A stretch of DNA of 6,777 bases, taken from the NCBI GenBank assembly GCA_003162995.1, contig PLUZ01000427.1, positions 4,637 to 11,413 of the forward strand. The letters are read 5' to 3'. The first letter of the stretch is position 1; the number at the start of each line of letters is the position of its first letter. Source of the stretch: Methylocapsa sp. (GTDB lineage Bacteria > Pseudomonadota > Alphaproteobacteria > Rhizobiales > Beijerinckiaceae). A program made the translations under genes and the position numbers. The notes beneath the pieces were generated by a model, which saw nothing but the letters and a program-made list of their open reading frames with translations, was not told the DNA's origin and ran no database searches. Positions 1 to 6,552 of the stretch are shown here, one piece after another.

Positions 1-1061
1 GTCATCTTCTCTCCATGTGCGACGACACCGGGCTTTTCCAGCATGCGGTCCATTCGGTGCCTGATCGCTCACACGGCTATTGCGTCGACGATAACGCCCG
101 TGCGCTGCTATTGGCTTGTGCGCTCAATAATCCGGGTGAGCAGCGTTTGTCTGAAACATTGACGGCGCGACTGGCCGCTTTTGTCCAACATGCGTGGAAT
201 CCCGATAAGAGGCGGTTTCGCAACTTCATGAGCTTCGACCGACGCTGGCTTGAAGACAGCGGCTCGGAGGATAGCCACGGGAGGACGCTGTGGGCCTTGG
301 GCGAGTGTGCGCACAGCGACGCTAGTCCGTCGCGGCGGCGGTGGGCGGCCGGCTTGTTTGCCGAAGCGCTACCGACCGTGGAGAGCTTTCGCTCGCCACG
401 CGCGTGGGCATTTACACTGCTTGGGTTGGACGCCTATTGTGCCGCAGTTCCAAAGGACTCTCTTGCCGAGTGTGTCCGAACTCTCCTTGCCGACAGGTTG
501 ATTGCCATCTTGTCGCTGGTTGAGACGAAGGATTGGGTGTGGTTCGAGGACGGGCTTGCTTACGACAACGCGCGTTTGCCTCAAGCCCTGATCATTACGG
601 GGATTTCTACCGGAGCATCCGCCTATGTCGAGGCCGGCCTGAGGTCCTTGCGTTGGCTCATGACGGTACAGACGACGCAGGAGGGCTATTTCAGGCCTAT
701 TGGCACGGAGAGCTTCGGCGACAAGCGGACGCCGCCACGGGCGTTCGATCAGCAGCCGTTAGAGGCCGCGGCGACGATCTCAGCCTGCCTTGCGGCTTTG
801 CGCGTGAATGGCAATGCCGAATGGCGGGCCGATGCGGCGCGCGCCTTCGCCTGGTTTCTTGGCGGCAATGATCTGTCGTTGCCGCTGGTCGATCTGGAGA
901 CGGGAAGCTGTCGCGACGGGCTGCATCCCGACCGCCCGAACGAGAACAGAGGCGCCGAGTCCGTCCTGTCCTATCTTCTCGGCCTCGCGGAGATTCGTCA
1001 GCTTGCTCTCATAAGTGGCGATCGCGCGAAGCTCCCGCGGCTTCGGGCCTTACGCGCTTGA
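1..1061 (+). CDS. Glycosyltransferase, C-terminal six-hairpin-like domain (5' end outside window)
   Basis: The frame is open from the first base (first whole codon at 3) to TGA at 1059-1061, so this is the last ~350 residues of a larger protein. The ATG at 15 lies inside a conserved segment (HLLSMCDDTGLFQHAV) and is not the real start. The visible part resembles the C-terminal half of ~750-residue rhizobial proteins that have a GT4-type glycosyltransferase N-terminus. Conserved blocks are GY-VDDNARA (87-104), NFMSFDRRWLED-GSEDSHGR (222-284), YDNARLPQAL (561-590), FDQQPLEAAA (756-785) and DGLH-DR-NENRGAES (915-962). The repeated helical pattern with paired acidic residues suggests an (alpha/alpha)6 barrel like the six-hairpin glycosidases. 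Its activity is unproven. No membrane segment or signal is visible here. It overlaps or nearly abuts the GH130 gene, implying one transcript and a shared glycan substrate. Glycosyltransferase activity is inferred from family architecture, because the GT domain itself is not in the window. Confidence 0.8.
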   Translation, partial: HLLSMCDDTGLFQHAVHSVPDRSHGYCVDDNARALLLACALNNPGEQRLSETLTARLAAFVQHAWNPDKRRFRNFMSFDRRWLEDSGSEDSHGRTLWALGECAHSDASPSRRRWAAGLFAEALPTVESFRSPRAWAFTLLGLDAYCAAVPKDSLAECVRTLLADRLIAILSLVETKDWVWFEDGLAYDNARLPQALIITGISTGASAYVEAGLRSLRWLMTVQTTQEGYFRPIGTESFGDKRTPPRAFDQQPLEAAATISACLAALRVNGNAEWRADAARAFAWFLGGNDLSLPLVDLETGSCRDGLHPDRPNENRGAESVLSYLLGLAEIRQLALISGDRAKLPRLRALRA

Positions 1062-2397
1062 ACTTCCTAAAATCCCACTCAAACAAGCCGAGGCCGCGTT
1101 GTCACATGTTTCTTTGTTGAACCGGCAGGCTCTCTATCTGCGCCCCGATCCGGCGAGGGTGGTCGTGCGCCCGTTCAGGCCGGCGACCGAGCCGCGGGAT
1201 CTCAACCCCATCGACAAGACGCGGGCGAACCATATCGTTGACCGGGTCCTAGCGCTTGACCCCGAGACGGCGGCCAGCCAACTGGCCGATGTCCTCGAGA
1301 ATTTTGAAGGCCGCCACCGCAACCTGCTGGAGATCTTCGAGGCACGTGCCGATGAAATGGAAGACGCCTTTGCTTCTCATGCCGTTTTCACCAAGAGACA
1401 GCGCCAGCTGGTCGGAGCCTATTTTCTGCACGAATATTCCTTCGAAGCGTCGGCATTGTTCAATCCGAGCATTGTCTCCCATCCTGATCAGTCTGGTGCG
1501 CCGGAAGGCGGGCGGCGCTTCATCTTGAGTCTTCGCGCGGTCGGGGAAGGGCATGTTTCCTCCCTGACGTTTCGATCGGGATGCATCGCGGCCGATGGTC
1601 GTGTGACCGTCGATCCGACAGCCCGTCTTGCTTCAGTTCCCAGAGTGCGCAATCGGATATCAGGCCCGGATGGGGACGATGTCGAGGTAATCTTCAATCC
1701 GGACGAGCACATCAGCGAGCGGGTGATCTTTCCCATCACAGAATCGCAGTCGAATGGCATCGAGGACGCCCGCTTCGTGGAATTCGACGAAGGCGGGCGA
1801 AGGACGTTCTACGCGACATATACCGCCTACAGCGGCAAGGCGATAAGATCCGAGTTAATCGAGACCACCGACTTTATATCATTCCGTATGTCGCCCCTGA
1901 GGGGATCCGCCACGCGGAACAAGGGCATGGCATTGTTTCCCAGAAGGATCGACGGCAAGTACGCCATGATCGGCCGGAATGACAATGAGAATCTCTACCT
2001 AATCTACTCGGACGATCTCTACTCATGGAACGGCGGCCAAGTTATTTTGAAGCCACAGTTCCCATGGGAATTTGTGCAAATCGGCAATTGCGGGCCGCCA
2101 ATTGAGCTTGACAACGGCTGGCTGCTCTTGACCCACGGCGTAGGGGCGGTGAGAAAATATTCAATCGGAGCAGTTCTCCTCGACAAGGAGGATCCCTCCA
2201 AGGTTCTCGCACGGTCGCGCGAGCCGCTGGTCCGGCCCGACATGTCTGAGCGCGAAGGGTATGTCCCCAACGTCGTCTACACATGTGGCGCCATGCGACA
2301 TAATGATCAGATCATCTTGCCATATGCGGTCTCTGACACCTTCTCCAATTTTGCAACAATCAAGATTGCCGCACTGATGCAGGCAATGGAAAGCTGA
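1015..2397 (+). CDS. GH130 family mannoside phosphorylase / beta-mannosidase
   Basis: This 460-residue protein carries the five-bladed beta-propeller signatures of glycoside hydrolase family 130. These are FNPSIV (149-154), GIEDARF (248-254), KGMALFPRRIDGKYAMIGRND (303-323), GNCGPPIEL..GWLLLTHGVG (357-377), EGYVPNVVYTCG (414-425) and YAVSDT (437-442). The Asp of the GxED motif (D251) matches the family's general acid. The His of THGVG (374) and the basic residues around 303-311 match positions that help bind phosphate in phosphorylases, which leans towards phosphorolysis; hydrolysis cannot be excluded. An extra helical N-terminal region (about 65-140, VIDRVLALD-like then FEGRHRNLLEIFEARADEM) is typical of the longer subfamily next to two-domain glycosyltransferases. 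The protein looks cytosolic. The start is uncertain. GTG at 1015 overlaps the upstream gene by 47 bases and has no visible Shine-Dalgarno. TTG at 1099 has GAGG five bases upstream and begins just before the conserved LLNRQAL-LRPDPARVVVRPF segment. The exact substrate is unknown. Confidence 0.9.
   Translation: MAIARSSRGFGPYALELPKIPLKQAEAALSHVSLLNRQALYLRPDPARVVVRPFRPATEPRDLNPIDKTRANHIVDRVLALDPETAASQLADVLENFEGRHRNLLEIFEARADEMEDAFASHAVFTKRQRQLVGAYFLHEYSFEASALFNPSIVSHPDQSGAPEGGRRFILSLRAVGEGHVSSLTFRSGCIAADGRVTVDPTARLASVPRVRNRISGPDGDDVEVIFNPDEHISERVIFPITESQSNGIEDARFVEFDEGGRRTFYATYTAYSGKAIRSELIETTDFISFRMSPLRGSATRNKGMALFPRRIDGKYAMIGRNDNENLYLIYSDDLYSWNGGQVILKPQFPWEFVQIGNCGPPIELDNGWLLLTHGVGAVRKYSIGAVLLDKEDPSKVLARSREPLVRPDMSEREGYVPNVVYTCGAMRHNDQIILPYAVSDTFSNFATIKIAALMQAMES
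1090..1093 (+). promoter_or_regulatory. Possible ribosome binding site for an alternative GH130 start
   Basis: GAGG lies five bases before an in-frame TTG at 1099-1101, outside the upstream glycosyltransferase gene (stop at 1059-1061). It is the best Shine-Dalgarno-like match near the start of the GH130 frame, since nothing similar precedes the GTG at 1015. If used, the protein would be 432 residues and begin MSHVSLLNRQAL. Confidence 0.35.
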
Positions 2398-2648
2398 AAA
2401 TTCTTCTTTTGTGTCATTTTCTTATTCCCTGTATTGGAGTCTTTAGTACGCGGCGACGGGCCAGATGATCACGCTCGATCACGGTGCCGCTGAATAATGC
2501 GAACATTGCGCGGCGCCGATCGAAGACCAGCGCCGGAAGAGTGCCAGCGATCGATCACTCGGGCGCATTCTCCCGACACGAATTCTTGCCGATTACATCA
2601 TCATTATGTTTGGATTTGATTTCCGGCCGGAACACCGGCCGGGAAAAA
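2398..2648. other. Convergent intergenic region between GH130 and tex
   Basis: These 251 bases separate two converging genes. The first ~45 bases after the GH130 stop are T-rich on the plus strand but show no convincing stem. A weak GC stem, CGGCGC / GCGCCG with a 13-base loop (2511-2535), lies in the middle. The open frame starting at 2484 runs on antisense into the tex 3' end and resembles no protein I know, so I do not call it. The only strong structure is the hairpin at 2620-2645, listed separately. Confidence 0.6.
2620..2645. terminator. GC-rich hairpin just past the tex stop
   Basis: CCGGCCGG (2623-2630) and CCGGCCGG (2635-2642) flank a four-base loop, AACA. One wobble and two T-A pairs extend the stem to about 11 pairs. 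It begins three bases beyond the TGA of tex (2649-2651, minus strand), where an intrinsic terminator is expected, and it could also stop readthrough from GH130. Neither strand has a proper U-tract after the stem, so it may work as an mRNA 3' end stabiliser or as a U-less terminator. Each arm is itself palindromic, so alternative cruciform pairings exist. Confidence 0.45.
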
Positions 2649-4970
2649 TCACTTGCGCCGCAACGCCTCACTCAGCGCGGCGCCGAGCGCACCCTCAGGC
2701 ATGGACTTTGGCTGACGTGGGGTTTGCTGGCGCTTGTGCTTCTCGTTGGCGTTGCTCGCGGCAACTTCATTCGAAGCGATTGTCGCGCGATGTGGCGTCG
2801 CCTCGTCCTTGCGCATGGAAAGAGCGATCCGCTTGCGCTTCAGGTCTACCTCCACCACGCGGACTTTCACAACATCGCCTGCCTTCACTAAGGTGCTCGG
2901 ATCCTTTACGAAACGGTCGGCCAGTTGCGACACATGAACGAGCCCGTCTTGATGCACACCGATATCGACGAAAGCACCGAAGTTCGCGACATTTGTGACC
3001 GTGCCTTCGAGTGTCATGCCGGGTTTCAGGTCCTTGACGTCATGGATCCCTTCGGCGAACGTCGCGGTTTTGAATTGAGGGCGAGGATCGCGGCCGGGCT
3101 TTTCGAGCTCGAGCAAGATATCGCGTACGGTCGGCAAGCCGAAGCGCTCGTCGACAAATTGGGATGGATCAAGCGATTTCAAAGTCGCCACGTCGCCCAT
3201 GAGAGAACGGACATCGCGGCGACAGGCCGCCACGATTTTCCGAGCGAGCCCATAGGCCTCGGGATGCACCGCCGAAGCGTCGAGTGGCTCTGATCCGTTC
3301 GGGATCCGCAAGAATCCGGCGCAAAGCTCAAACGCGCGGGCGCCGAGACGGGCGACGCCCAGAATGTCACGCCGGCAATTGAAAGCCCCCTTTTGATCCC
3401 GGTGGACGATAATTGCGCCGGCGAGCGAGGCGCTGAGCCCGGACACGCGCGAAAGCAGCGAGGCCGAGGCCGTGTTGAGATCGACGCCGACCGCATTCAC
3501 CGCATCCTCGACGACAGCGTCGAGGGCGCGGGCGAGCCGGGTCTGATTGACGTCATGTTGATATTGTCCGACGCCGATCGCCTTGGGGTCGATCTTCACG
3601 AGCTCGGCAAGCGGGTCCTGCAGGCGCCGTGCGATCGACACGGCGCCGCGCAAGGACACATCGAGATCGGGCATTTCAGCTGCGGCCCTGGCCGATGCCG
3701 AATAGACCGAGGCGCCGGCTTCGCTCACGACAACTTTGATCGGTTTGGGAGCGGGCAGGGCGGCGATCACCTCCGCCACCAGGCGGTCTGTCTCTCGGCT
3801 CGCCGTCCCATTGCCAATCGCGATCAATTCGACACGGTGCTTTTGGATGAGCCGGTTAAGTTCCGCCATCGTCCCCGCGACATCGTTGCGGGGCTGGAAT
3901 GGATAGACGGTTGCCGTCTCCAAAAGCTTTCCGGTTCCATCGACCACCGCGACTTTCACGCCGGTCCGGATGCCTGGATCGAGACCCATGGTTGGCCGCG
4001 CCCCAGCCGGCGCGGCAAGCAACAAATCCTTAAGATTGCGTGCGAAGACATGGATGGCCTCAGCCTCGGCACGCTCGCGAAGATCACTCATGAGATCGAG
4101 TGTGAGATGAAGCGATAACTTTGTCCGCCAGGCGAAGCGAGCGACGTCAAGCAGAAACGCGTCGGCGGCTCCCCCTAGCAACGCGATGCCGTAATGTTGT
4201 GTGATCATCTGCTCGACCGGCTTCACCGCCGAGGTGTTTTCCGCATCGACTTCGATATCAAGCGAGAGAATGTCTTCGTTGCGGCCGCGGAGCATGGCGA
4301 GGGCGCGATGGCTCGGTGTGTTGGCAAAGCGCTCGCGATGGTCGAAATAGTCCGAGAACTTCGCGCCTGCCTCCGCTTTTCCGTCTATGACCCGGGAGCA
4401 CAGCATGGCATGAGTTTTGACGTAATTTCTGAGCTGCCCGACAAGGTCGGCGTTCTCGGCGAAGGCTTCGGTGAGAATATCCCGAGCGCCGTCGAGCGCC
4501 GTCTTTATGTCGGGGACCGACTCGGAGAAATAGGCCTTTGCCAATTCGGCAGGAGTTGCAGCGCGATCGGCGAGGATTGCGTCTGCCAAGGGTCCAAGTC
4601 CGCGTTCACGGGCGATCTCGGCGCGGGTCCGGCGTTTCGGCCGAAACGGCAGATAAATATCCTCGAGCTCGGTCTTTGTGACGGCGAGCGCGATCTTCGC
4701 TTCAAGGTCCCCGGTCAGTTTGCCTTGGCTGCGAATCCCATCGAGAATGGCCGTGCGCCTCGCTTCGAGCTCCCGCAAATAGGCAAGACGCTCCTCCAGC
4801 TGGCGGAGCTGGGTGTCGTCAAGGCCGCCGGTCGCCTCCTTACGGTAGCGCGCAACAAAGGGAACCGTGGCGCCTTCATCGAAGAGATCGACTGCGACCT
4901 TCACTTGTTCGGGACGCGCCCGGATTTCGGAGGCGATGGTTCGAAGAATGCGGTCGGTGGCAGCGGTCAT
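2649..4970 (-). CDS. tex: Tex, S1 RNA-binding transcription accessory protein
   Basis: This 773-residue protein aligns by eye with bacterial Tex along its whole length. Tex is a cytoplasmic nucleic-acid-binding protein related to eukaryotic Spt6, linked to transcription and to toxin or stress gene expression. An N-terminal helical region contains [24 protein letters not shown] (29-52) and the conserved [16 protein letters not shown] (102-117). The YqgF/RNase H-like domain starts at [10 protein letters not shown] (328-337) and includes [11 protein letters not shown] (385-395), [11 protein letters not shown] (416-426) and [20 protein letters not shown] (457-476). Helix-hairpin-helix motifs follow (about 496-560, from VGVDLNTAS). 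An S1 domain sits at 649-720 ([21 protein letters not shown] through RKRIALSMR). A basic low-complexity tail ends the protein (721-773). Length is normal for the family and no frame damage is seen. ATG at 4970 is the only usual start codon before an in-frame TAG at 5001-5003. It has its own leader and is probably a single gene or lies downstream of the lipase. Confidence 0.97.
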   Translation of the reverse strand: MTAATDRILRTIASEIRARPEQVKVAVDLFDEGATVPFVARYRKEATGGLDDTQLRQLEERLAYLRELEARRTAILDGIRSQGKLTGDLEAKIALAVTKTELEDIYLPFRPKRRTRAEIARERGLGPLADAILADRAATPAELAKAYFSESVPDIKTALDGARDILTEAFAENADLVGQLRNYVKTHAMLCSRVIDGKAEAGAKFSDYFDHRERFANTPSHRALAMLRGRNEDILSLDIEVDAENTSAVKPVEQMITQHYGIALLGGAADAFLLDVARFAWRTKLSLHLTLDLMSDLRERAEAEAIHVFARNLKDLLLAAPAGARPTMGLDPGIRTGVKVAVVDGTGKLLETATVYPFQPRNDVAGTMAELNRLIQKHRVELIAIGNGTASRETDRLVAEVIAALPAPKPIKVVVSEAGASVYSASARAAAEMPDLDVSLRGAVSIARRLQDPLAELVKIDPKAIGVGQYQHDVNQTRLARALDAVVEDAVNAVGVDLNTASASLLSRVSGLSASLAGAIIVHRDQKGAFNCRRDILGVARLGARAFELCAGFLRIPNGSEPLDASAVHPEAYGLARKIVAACRRDVRSLMGDVATLKSLDPSQFVDERFGLPTVRDILLELEKPGRDPRPQFKTATFAEGIHDVKDLKPGMTLEGTVTNVANFGAFVDIGVHQDGLVHVSQLADRFVKDPSTLVKAGDVVKVRVVEVDLKRKRIALSMRKDEATPHRATIASNEVAASNANEKHKRQQTPRQPKSMPEGALGAALSEALRRK

Positions 4971-4981
4971 TCTTATTACAT

Positions 4982-4987
4982 ACCTCT
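4982..4987 (-). promoter_or_regulatory. Probable tex ribosome binding site
   Basis: On the minus strand AGAGGT lies 11 bases before the tex ATG, rather far for a Shine-Dalgarno site. An out-of-frame ATG immediately followed by TAA (4981-4976) sits between it and the real start. No other purine-rich match is closer. Confidence 0.45.
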
Positions 4988-5002
4988 CGAATTGGGGCCG
5001 CT

Positions 5003-5066
5003 AGAATAGGCAACGACAGCGCCGATACCAAGAAGGGGCGCTGGCGTTGGCACGTTCGCCTATTCT
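5003..5066. repeat. Long imperfect inverted repeat between lipase and tex
   Basis: The outer arms AGAATAGGC (5003-5011) and GCCTATTCT (5058-5066) are perfect 9-base complements. Directly inside, AACGACAGCGCC (5012-5023) pairs with GGCGCTGGCGTT (5037-5048) at 11 of 12 positions. The loop is 13 bases (5024-5036), and a 9-base bulge (5049-5057) separates the two stems on one side. Together about 20 base pairs form. It may be a terminator for the lipase gene, a structured tex leader, or one copy of a dispersed palindromic element. No T-run follows on either strand. Confidence 0.6.
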
Positions 5067-5117
5067 TGGCCAATGTAACAATGCCAAATCAACCCATGAG
5101 CATCGAGTAGCTAAGGG

Positions 5118-6320
5118 TCACTCTCGCAACTCAGTCAGGAGCGAAGATATGTTGCGGTAGAGCAGTTTCTGCGCGTCCTCGACTTCTGGGTCGAGTTTTG
5201 CGAGCTTGGCGCCGACCACTACGCCGAAGTGATCGAAGCGGCGCTGGACAATTTGTTCAGCCCGCTCGAAATACCATTTGCCTTTGTCTATGGCGATGAC
5301 CCTCGCAAACAAGCCTTCGCCACCGACAGGGTGGAGGCCCGCCGTAAACGGGTAGCGCTGGGAGATCGAGCTTACGGCTCCGTCGTTCTCCCGCCAAGCA
5401 TCGATCGTCAGATTGCCAGCGTCCCAGCCCGGTATCGGCGGCTGGTCGAAGGCAACCGCGACGCCCTGGTACAACGCTGGGCCGAGCAATATGAGATTGA
5501 TCGATGAATCCGGATAATATTGCTTCGGGGCAAAAGGCAATCGTGAAATCCATGTGGGGCTGGTCTTGGACGTGACGATGGACAGGTAATATGTATCGGT
5601 ATTGGTCGAAAAGAGTTGATTGGCCTTGTAGCATCCTTGCAAAGTGAGATCGAAAGCAAGATTGTCCTCGCCATCCAAGAAAGCGCCGTTGTCGAAGTCC
5701 CGCATCAAATCGTCATTCGTCGGATATGTCTTTCGGGTCCATTGGTCCAGGAACAGATCATAATTCTCGTTAGCGTCGATATTGGCCTTTCTGACGAAAG
5801 AGAGCGCGAATCCGATCAAGGAGTTTGGCGTGCCAACGAGCTTCCCACTCCGCTTGTCGCAAGCGAACTGATAAGCTAGCGTCGAGCCGTTCAAGACGCC
5901 TGCGACGGAAACGATTGCCTTGATCCAATTGGCGTTCGTGTCCAAGCCCCAGAAGTCCTGCGCCAGCAGTCGTTGCAATTGCAGGCAGGTCTGTGCACCG
6001 GCGCTATGGCCGACCAGAATGATTGGATTCTCTTCCGACCAATCGGAAACAAAACCCCTTCGCGCATAGTCGCGAAACCATCGGGCATGGCCTGCCGCTA
6101 AGCTGTGCGCCTCGCCGTAATCGACCCGGGTTCCTTTGATTTGCGCGAACAACTCGCAGGCACGGTCATGAAACGAGCTGATCGGGCCGCATTTCGCTTC
6201 ATACGTCGCGAAGGCTGCGGAAAATTGTGCAAGGGCATCGCCCCAATAGGGGAGCCCTCCGAGCTCTCCGGGACCCCATCCGAACAATCCATGAACGAAA
6301 ACGATGTGATTTGATTTCAG
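5118..6320 (-). CDS. Zinc-site lipase/esterase of the family I.5 type, probable CTG start
   Basis: An alpha/beta hydrolase expected to cleave lipid or other carboxylic esters. It resembles Geobacillus/Staphylococcus lipases along its length. Numbering from CTG at 6320 (400 residues), the oxyanion strand is HIVFVHGLFGWG (5-16), the nucleophile is S106 in GHSAG, the acid D313 in WRENDGAV and the base H364 in FDHFGVV. The zinc-site ligands of the Geobacillus L1 type are all present: D52 (HDRACE), H72 (AHS), H78 (GHAR) and D192 (LDQW). The 20- and 6-residue spacings of the first three equal those in L1 (61, 81, 87). About 40 residues of the lid-side insertion between nucleophile and DQW are missing, and a similar length is gained between DQW and the acid. 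There is no signal peptide, although family members are usually secreted. TTG at 6287 would remove the HG motif, so I extend to CTG, which has GGGAG six bases upstream. An in-frame TGA lies at 6345-6347. The substrate is unknown. Confidence 0.85.
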   Translation of the reverse strand: MKSNHIVFVHGLFGWGPGELGGLPYWGDALAQFSAAFATYEAKCGPISSFHDRACELFAQIKGTRVDYGEAHSLAAGHARWFRDYARRGFVSDWSEENPIILVGHSAGAQTCLQLQRLLAQDFWGLDTNANWIKAIVSVAGVLNGSTLAYQFACDKRSGKLVGTPNSLIGFALSFVRKANIDANENYDLFLDQWTRKTYPTNDDLMRDFDNGAFLDGEDNLAFDLTLQGCYKANQLFSTNTDTYYLSIVTSKTSPTWISRLPFAPKQYYPDSSINLILLGPALYQGVAVAFDQPPIPGWDAGNLTIDAWRENDGAVSSISQRYPFTAGLHPVGGEGLFARVIAIDKGKWYFERAEQIVQRRFDHFGVVVGAKLAKLDPEVEDAQKLLYRNISSLLTELRE

Positions 6321-6326
6321 CGGCGA

Positions 6327-6331
6327 CTCCC
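6327..6331 (-). promoter_or_regulatory. Ribosome binding site deciding the lipase CTG start
   Basis: On the minus strand GGGAG is followed by six bases and then CTG at 6320-6318. The spacing and match are close to ideal and support initiation at CTG ahead of the conserved HIVFVHG strand. The TTG at 6287 lacks both the conserved strand and a comparable purine-rich site. Confidence 0.6.
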
Positions 6332-6493
6332 GACCCGATTGGTCTCAATAATGCGCGGTGGACTGAAAACAACATTTACAGACAATTGGGGTCTAGGTCG
6401 AACGGAGTTAAACGCGCGCATTCACATCATCGATGAACGTACTGGGACGCGTAACCATACGGCATTGATCACAAACAGGCGGCACGTCGAGCA

Positions 6494-6531
6494 CAGATCT
6501 GATCCGCAAAACGTTTTCGGACTTATAAGTC
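6494..6531. repeat. Cluster of three adjacent perfect palindromes
   Basis: CAGATCTG (6494-6501), AAAACGTTTT (6508-6517) and GACTTATAAGTC (6520-6531) follow one another with gaps of 6 and 2 bases. A fourth, TCATCGATGA, lies at 6427-6436. Their centres are about 15 and 13 bases apart. They lie between the upstream gene's stop and the lipase start, so operator sites are possible. No known regulator consensus is recognised. Confidence 0.4.
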
Positions 6532-6552
6532 GAGATGCGTCGATCAGTAGCG

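Larger units (their letters stand above)
4971..5117 (-). promoter_or_regulatory. tex upstream region with weak promoter candidate
   Basis: These 147 bases follow the lipase stop and lead to tex. On the minus strand TTGGCA (5087-5082) is one base from the sigma-70 -35 consensus. It is followed, 17 bases on, by AATAGG (5064-5059), a poor -10. If real, transcription would start near 5050 and place the inner inverted repeat (5012-5048) at the extreme 5' end of the tex mRNA. The -10 is weak enough that tex may instead depend on readthrough from the lipase gene. Confidence 0.25.
6321..6552 (-). other. Spacer upstream of the lipase gene
   Basis: These 232 bases lie between the stop of the upstream partial gene and the lipase start and probably hold the lipase promoter. 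I see no strong -35/-10 pair; TTGTTT near 6371-6366 on the minus strand is the best -35-like hexamer and has no good -10. Short perfect palindromes cluster here. Open frames on both strands across this stretch resemble no known protein and look spurious. Confidence 0.5.

Noticed and set aside
15..17. ATG as the start of the first gene
   Set aside because: The frame is open to the window edge and the codons before it read HLLS, continuous with a conserved segment, so this Met is internal.
2511..2535. Six-base GC stem as a GH130 terminator
   Set aside because: The stem is short with a 13-base loop, lies over 110 bases after the stop, and has no T-run.
2484..2891. 135-residue plus-strand open frame from the intergenic gap into the tex 3' end
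   Set aside because: About 60 percent of it is antisense to tex. There is no good ribosome binding site and no recognisable motif. A short hydrophobic stretch comes from the antisense of the basic tex tail.
3393..4118. 241-residue plus-strand open frame opposite tex
   Set aside because: It is antisense to the YqgF domain of tex. Its composition is that of a mirrored frame and no family motifs are seen.
4194..5009. 271-residue plus-strand open frame opposite tex
   Set aside because: It lies wholly antisense to the well-conserved tex N-terminal half and its sequence resembles no protein. Long antisense frames are common opposite GC-rich genes.
5257..5674. Overlapping minus-strand frames inside the lipase gene
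   Set aside because: They are alternate frames of the lipase region, whose own frame has conserved motifs throughout.
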